From the NCBI GenBank assembly GCA_018672145.1, contig JABHGH010000148.1, positions 1 through 26,754 of the forward strand: a stretch of DNA of 26,754 nt, given 5' to 3'. Source of the stretch: Flavobacteriaceae bacterium. Its GTDB lineage: Bacteria; Bacteroidota; Bacteroidia; Flavobacteriales; Flavobacteriaceae. Within the stretch, counting starts at the first letter, position 1, and each line of letters starts with the position of its first letter. A program made the translations under genes and the position numbers. Below the pieces are notes generated by a model. The model made no database searches. It saw only the letters and a program-made list of their open reading frames with translations, and was not told the origin of the DNA. Shown piece after piece: positions 23,373 to 26,754 of this stretch.

Positions 23373-23948
23373 ATGTCCCAACAAAGATGCCCATGGTGTG
23401 AAGCTCACTCCGATTACAAACACTATCACGATACCGAATGGGGAGTTCCCATTCGCGACGACGAATCCCTTTTTGCTACTCTATTATTAGAGACCTTTCA
23501 AGCAGGGCTGAGCTGGCTAGCCATCTTACGAAAGCGTGAAAATTTTCGTCGTGCTTTTGATGACTTTGATGTTCACAAAGTCGCTGCCTATGGTCCTGAA
23601 AAGATCGAAGCCCTTTGCATGGACAAAGGCATCATTCGGAATCGAATGAAAATCGAAGCCGCTGTTAATAACGCCAAAGCGTTTCAGAATGTGCAAAAAA
23701 CCTATGGTTCTTTTAGTGATTACATCTGGGCCTTTGTCAATAACAAACCCGTTCAAAATGCATTTATACATTTAGGGCAAATTCCAACAAAGACAATCCT
23801 TTCAGAGCGTGTGTGTCTATCCCTGAAAAAAAACGGATTTAAATTTATCGGAAGTGTTATCGTCTATTCGCACATGCAAGCCAATGGCATGATCAATGAT
23901 CATTTGGTGAGTTGTTTTCGGCATGAAGAGGTGAAAAAACTAGCGTAA
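23373..23948 (+). CDS. tag: DNA-3-methyladenine glycosylase I
   Basis: Tag removes 3-methyladenine from alkylated DNA. The 191-residue protein opens with RCPWC and YHDTEWGVP; the zinc-snap residues C6, H19, H177 and C181 (DHLVSCFRH) correspond to the E. coli C4, H17, H175 and C179. The core ETFQAGLSWLAILRKRENFRRAF is intact. It probably reads on from truB. Its 3' end overlaps the end of the convergent aat gene by 9 nt. Confidence 0.96.
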   Translation: MSQQRCPWCEAHSDYKHYHDTEWGVPIRDDESLFATLLLETFQAGLSWLAILRKRENFRRAFDDFDVHKVAAYGPEKIEALCMDKGIIRNRMKIEAAVNNAKAFQNVQKTYGSFSDYIWAFVNNKPVQNAFIHLGQIPTKTILSERVCLSLKKNGFKFIGSVIVYSHMQANGMINDHLVSCFRHEEVKKLA

Positions 23949-24575
23949 AAACGTCAAAAACTCGGTGCGTGGTATGGGTGCAGCACCCATACTCGCCAAG
24001 TGTTGTGTGGGCACCTGACAGTCAATGAGTTTGTAGTTGTTTTTTTTGAGCTCTTTCGTGAGAGAAATCAAAGCGACTTTACTAGCGTTGCTCGCCTTGG
24101 AGAACATGCTTTCTCCACAAAATACGGTACCAAGGTCAATGCCATAGAGCCCACCCACAAGGGTGCCTTCTTCCCAAACCTCGACAGAATGGGCATGTCC
24201 TTGTTGATGTAGGGTGGAATAGGTTTTCATTAACCCAGGGGTAATCCAAGTGCCGTTTTGACCAAACCGCTTTACCTTGGCACAGGCCTCTACAACCTCA
24301 TCAAAAGCTTTATTGAAAGTGACTTCAAATATTTTTTTGCGCAAAACACTGCGCATACTCTTTGATATTTTAAGTTTTTCAGGAAACAAAACCATTCGTG
24401 GGTCTGGACTCCACCACAGTAAAAAATCGTCGTTTTCAAACCAGGGGAAAATGCCTTTTTGATAGGCAAGCATGACACGCTCAGGCTGAAGATCGCCACC
24501 AACTGCAACAATTCCTTCGGGAGAGGCCTGCTCAGGAGAAGGAAACAACAAGGTGTCGGTCAAACGAAACATCAT
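23940..24575 (-). CDS. aat: Leucyl/phenylalanyl-tRNA-protein transferase
   Basis: Aat attaches Leu or Phe from charged tRNA to N-terminal Arg/Lys, marking proteins for ClpAP by the N-degron route. The 211-residue protein has PEGIVAVGGDL (19-29), YQKGIFPWF (38-46), WWSPDPRMV (54-62), and GGLYGIDLGTVFCGESMFS (141-159) with E155 matching the catalytic-site glutamate E156 of E. coli. The end LIDCQVPTQHLASMGA is typical. Two consecutive ATGs (24575 and 24572) are possible starts. It lies 12 nt after the DUF3127 gene and is probably cotranscribed with it. Confidence 0.96.
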   Translation of the reverse strand: MMFRLTDTLLFPSPEQASPEGIVAVGGDLQPERVMLAYQKGIFPWFENDDFLLWWSPDPRMVLFPEKLKISKSMRSVLRKKIFEVTFNKAFDEVVEACAKVKRFGQNGTWITPGLMKTYSTLHQQGHAHSVEVWEEGTLVGGLYGIDLGTVFCGESMFSKASNASKVALISLTKELKKNNYKLIDCQVPTQHLASMGAAPIPRTEFLTFLR

Positions 24576-24587
24576 TTATGTCATAAA

Positions 24588-24950
24588 CTAGAAGGGCAAA
24601 TCGTCTGGCGCTTCTGTGTTAACGTCCTCAGCAGGATCAAATGGTGGTGGTGGTGGTTCAGAGGTCCCAGCCTGGTCTAAGGATTCGATACGCCACCCTT
24701 GAATGGAATTGAAAAACTTGGTTTCTCCTTGTGGATTTTGCCACTCCCGACCTCGTAAATTAATGGCAACCTTTACGCGATCGTTTTCTTTAAATGTATT
24801 TAATAAGTCACATTTTTCCTGTACAAACTCCAGTAACAAGTGTTGTGGGTATTGTTCTTCTGTTGTTACAACGAGTTCGCGTTTTTTAAAGCCGTTACTT
24901 CCGTATTCTTTTGTTTCGTAGATGTGCTTTATGCGTCCTAAAACTTCCAT
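24588..24950 (-). CDS. DUF3127 protein with SSB-like acidic C-terminal tip
   Basis: The 120-residue protein has a compact beta-rich domain (about 1-93: MEVLGRIKHIYETKEYG, KKRELVVTTEEQYPQHLLLEF, VKVAINLRGREW, NSIQGWRIE) of the DUF3127 family, which looks like an OB fold. It is followed by a flexible Pro/acidic linker and the terminus DDLPF (116-120). That ending copies the tip of bacterial SSB, through which SSB binds repair and replication partners. DNA binding and partner binding are inferences. It is first in a DUF3127-aat unit with a -7 box 22 nt upstream. Confidence 0.88.
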   Translation of the reverse strand: MEVLGRIKHIYETKEYGSNGFKKRELVVTTEEQYPQHLLLEFVQEKCDLLNTFKENDRVKVAINLRGREWQNPQGETKFFNSIQGWRIESLDQAGTSEPPPPPFDPAEDVNTEAPDDLPF

Positions 24951-24972
24951 ATTTGTATGATTATGCTCTTTA

Positions 24973-24980
24973 CAAATTTA
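24973..24980 (-). promoter_or_regulatory. -7 box for DUF3127-aat
   Basis: TAAATTTG on the minus strand is an exact TAnnTTTG match 22 nt before the ATG at 24950. The nearest TTTG upstream is 14 nt away, too close for a usual -33. Confidence 0.5.
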
Positions 24981-25016
24981 GGTATTTTGTGATTCAAAAC
25001 ATTGCCTAAAATCAAT

Positions 25017-25024
25017 TATATTCG
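25017..25024 (+). promoter_or_regulatory. -7-like box for the sensor kinase
   Basis: TATATTCG (one mismatch to TAnnTTTG) ends 7 nt before the ATG at 25032. It is followed by TTAGGAA, which could also act as a weak ribosome-binding sequence. Confidence 0.4.
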
Positions 25025-25031
25025 TTAGGAA

Positions 25032-26201
25032 ATGCAAACATCACCAATCGATTGGAGTTCGCGAGGACGTTGGGCCATTCTGACTCTGCTGTCAGCGACG
25101 ATCCTATTTATTCTTTGGAGTATTTTTCGACTGGTCAAACAAACCGAAGTTGATGAAAGGCAACGCATGGAAGTTTGGGCACTTGCCCAACAACAGTTCA
25201 TTAAAAATATCGATTTCAACTCTGATGTCGACCCTCTGATTTTTGAAGTCTTAACAAGTGAGAAAAACATTCCAATGATTATTGTGAATGAAAACGATCA
25301 AATTGTTTCGTTTAACAATATAGACCCTGTTCGGGCTCTAGCCTCTGACTCCCTTTTTTTAAAAAACACATTAAAAAACATCAAAAAAGAAAACCCGTCG
25401 ATTGAAATTATATTCGAAAATGCGGTCAACCAACGTATGTACTATGGGAATTCGTCGCTACTGGGCAAGCTGCGATTCTACCCATTGGCTTTACTCCTTC
25501 TTCTTTTTAGCTTAGGCGGACTCATTTTTTTCTATTTGCGCACCACACAAGTCGCCATCCAAAACAAACTTTGGACAGGAATGGCAAAAGAAACAGCTCA
25601 CCAACTTGGCACCCCGTTATCGTCCTTGATGGGTTGGGTTTCACTTCTGAAAGAAAAACATGTGGACAATAGTATCATCTCACCTATGGAAGGTGACATT
25701 CAACGACTGGAAACCATTGCTAATCGATTTTCAAAAATTGGGTCGCTTCCCAAAAAGTCGAATACCAATATCGTGGGTGCAACACGGGAAGTTTTTGAGT
25801 ACCTATCCACCAAAGCCAGCCAAGGCGTAGCTATGAGTTTTTCCTCCGACGCAGAGCTAATCGAACTTCCATTAAATCGCGAGTTATACTGCTGGGTTAT
25901 TGAAAACCTTATTAATAATGCCATTGACGCAGTAGTCGATAAGGGCAGGGTAGAACTGCAAATCCGTCAGACCGAAAATACAGTATTTGTCAATGTAATA
26001 GACAACGGAAAAGGAATTTCCAAAAGGCTGATGAAGATCATTTTTCGTCCTGGTGTGACAACCAAATCTAGAGGATGGGGACTTGGACTGTCTCTTTGCA
26101 GACGCATCATTGAAGATTACCACCAAGGGAGTATCCGCTTGGTTTCGTCAGAAAAAGACAAGCAAACTCATTTCCAAATTACGCTGCAAAAAGATCTATA
26201 G
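25032..26201 (+). CDS. Membrane sensor histidine kinase, H-box variant HQLGTP
   Basis: The 389-residue protein has a helix at about 14-34, a periplasmic sensing segment of about 115 residues with no recognised domain, a second helix (about 150-169), then a kinase core. The phospho-acceptor is H190 in KETAHQLGTPLSSLMGW; the usual H-E-x-R-T-P has Gln and Gly here. The ATP-binding domain has the N-box ENLINNAIDAV (291-301), G1 DNGKGIS (324-330), an F-box-like IIFRPGVTTK and G2 GWGLGLSLCRRI (348-359). No response regulator is adjacent, so the partner and signal are unknown. The stop overlaps the end of the convergent HIT gene. Confidence 0.92.
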   Translation: MQTSPIDWSSRGRWAILTLLSATILFILWSIFRLVKQTEVDERQRMEVWALAQQQFIKNIDFNSDVDPLIFEVLTSEKNIPMIIVNENDQIVSFNNIDPVRALASDSLFLKNTLKNIKKENPSIEIIFENAVNQRMYYGNSSLLGKLRFYPLALLLLLFSLGGLIFFYLRTTQVAIQNKLWTGMAKETAHQLGTPLSSLMGWVSLLKEKHVDNSIISPMEGDIQRLETIANRFSKIGSLPKKSNTNIVGATREVFEYLSTKASQGVAMSFSSDAELIELPLNRELYCWVIENLINNAIDAVVDKGRVELQIRQTENTVFVNVIDNGKGISKRLMKIIFRPGVTTKSRGWGLGLSLCRRIIEDYHQGSIRLVSSEKDKQTHFQITLQKDL

Positions 26202-26585
26202 TTCCGCTGTGATTTTCTCCGCTAGTGCAGCAAACTCATTTTCTGACAACTTCACTTTTGTTTGAAAGGTCATCTGATGCATTTCGCTGATCGGAATCAA
26301 ATGAACGTGTGCATGTGGTACTTCAAGACCAATAACAGCCATACCCACGCGTTCGCAAGAGACTGCTTGTCGCAATGCCTTGGCAATACGTTTTGAAAAA
26401 CGCATCAAATGTTCATAGAGATCATCGTCCAAGTCAAACAATTTATCAACTTCTTGCTTGGGCACACAAAGTACGTGTCCATGCGCATTGGGGTTGATGT
26501 CCAAAAAAGCATAACAATGCTCGTCCTCATCAATTTTGTAAGAAGGTAACTCACCTTTAATAATTCGAGTGAAAATAGAAGGCAT
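26196..26585 (-). CDS. HIT family nucleotide hydrolase/transferase
   Basis: The 129-residue HIT (histidine triad) protein probably hydrolyses adenosine phosphoramidates or dinucleotide polyphosphates. It shows the opening SIFTRIIKGELPSYKI (3-18), AFLDINPNAHGHVLCVPK and the triad HAHVHLIPI (H91, H93, H95; H93 the likely nucleophile). Length is as expected. It starts 2 nt after the greA stop, so greA and HIT form one unit. The physiological substrate cannot be told from sequence. Confidence 0.95.
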   Translation of the reverse strand: MPSIFTRIIKGELPSYKIDEDEHCYAFLDINPNAHGHVLCVPKQEVDKLFDLDDDLYEHLMRFSKRIAKALRQAVSCERVGMAVIGLEVPHAHVHLIPISEMHQMTFQTKVKLSENEFAALAEKITAEL

Positions 26586-26587
26586 TA

Positions 26588-26754
26588 CTAACGTGTTATG
26601 GAGAGGATTTTGAACTTTAAGTTGCCGTTGGGAACACTCACCTCGCTCAGCTCGCCGACTGATTTCCCTAAAAGACCTTTTCCAATAGGCGAACTCACAG
26701 AGATTTTACCTGTTTTGAGGTCAGCTTCGCTCTCTGCTACAAGAGTGTATGTCA
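26588..26754 (-). CDS. greA: Transcription elongation factor GreA, C-terminal part only
   Basis: The minus strand from the right edge to the TAG at 26588-26590 translates to about 54 residues matching the GreA/GreB C-terminal domain: TYTLVAESEAD, KISVSSPIGKGLLGKSVGE, then a beta strand ending KFKILSITR. GreA helps stalled RNA polymerase by stimulating transcript cleavage; the coiled-coil N-terminal half lies outside the window. The C-terminal half alone does not distinguish GreA from GreB, but the order greA-HIT is the usual flavobacterial one. Confidence 0.88.
   Translation of the reverse strand, partial: TYTLVAESEADLKTGKISVSSPIGKGLLGKSVGELSEVSVPNGNLKFKILSITR

Noticed and set aside
1..26754. 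CRISPR array, tRNA/rRNA genes, prophage, insertion sequence or defence island
   Set aside because: No regularly spaced repeats, cloverleaf signatures, integrases or transposases were seen; the genes are ordinary core functions in a familiar flavobacterial order.

Overview
The window reads as chromosomal core DNA from a member of the Bacteroidota, most likely class Flavobacteriia. Three things point there. Promoter-like -7 boxes of the Bacteroidota type TAnnTTTG stand in front of most transcription units, and Shine-Dalgarno sequences are nearly absent. Several genes belong to families largely confined to this phylum (DUF6588, DUF3098, DUF3127, 2TM domain). The gene order (etfB-etfA-bifunctional nuclease-nupC-thyA-DHFR, ftsX-DUF3098-uppP-truB, greA-HIT) is the one I associate with flavobacteria. 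I cannot name the genus. No mobile element, CRISPR array, rRNA or tRNA gene was seen. The longest stretch without a gene is about 280 bases (16405-16686).

Layout. 1-2175 (minus strand) is a methionine/SAM unit: promoter, SAM-II-type riboswitch, a 10-bp hairpin, metK, then metY, which is cut by the window edge. 2176-3204 (minus) is a DUF6588 outer-membrane-type protein. 3386-4012 (plus) is a deoxynucleoside kinase. 4043-7398 (minus) is pdhB followed by a membrane pyrophosphatase (hppA). 7528-13950 (plus) runs etfB, etfA, a bifunctional-nuclease/UVR protein, a CNT nucleoside transporter, thyA, a membrane-anchored dihydrofolate reductase fusion, and fabD. 13947-15077 (minus) is a DegT-type sugar aminotransferase, divergent from waaA/kdtA (15145-16404, plus). 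16687-20643 (minus) holds a membrane zinc peptidase, a SemiSWEET transporter and leuS. 20742-23948 (plus) is ftsX, DUF3098, uppP, truB, tag. 23940-24950 (minus) is DUF3127 then aat. 25032-26201 (plus) is a sensor histidine kinase. 26196-26754 (minus) is HIT and the 3' end of greA.

How the genes fit together. The SAM element sits in front of both SAM synthetase and the enzyme that makes homocysteine/methionine precursors, so one RNA sensor could set both steps. The nupC-thyA-DHFR run links nucleoside uptake, dTMP synthesis and folate recycling. The ftsX-uppP-truB unit mixes cell division, lipid carrier recycling and tRNA modification. Genes are tightly packed: ATGA or TGATG overlaps at leuS/SemiSWEET, DUF3098/uppP and uppP/truB, and three convergent pairs whose stop codons overlap.

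The observations most worth following are the SAM-II element directly abutting a hairpin that masks the metK start region, the 2TM-DHFR fusion with no internal start, the pyrophosphatase with its membrane glutamate in an alternative helix and a long acidic tail, the SSB-like acidic tip on the DUF3127 protein, and the structured 16.5-kb intergenic stretch.
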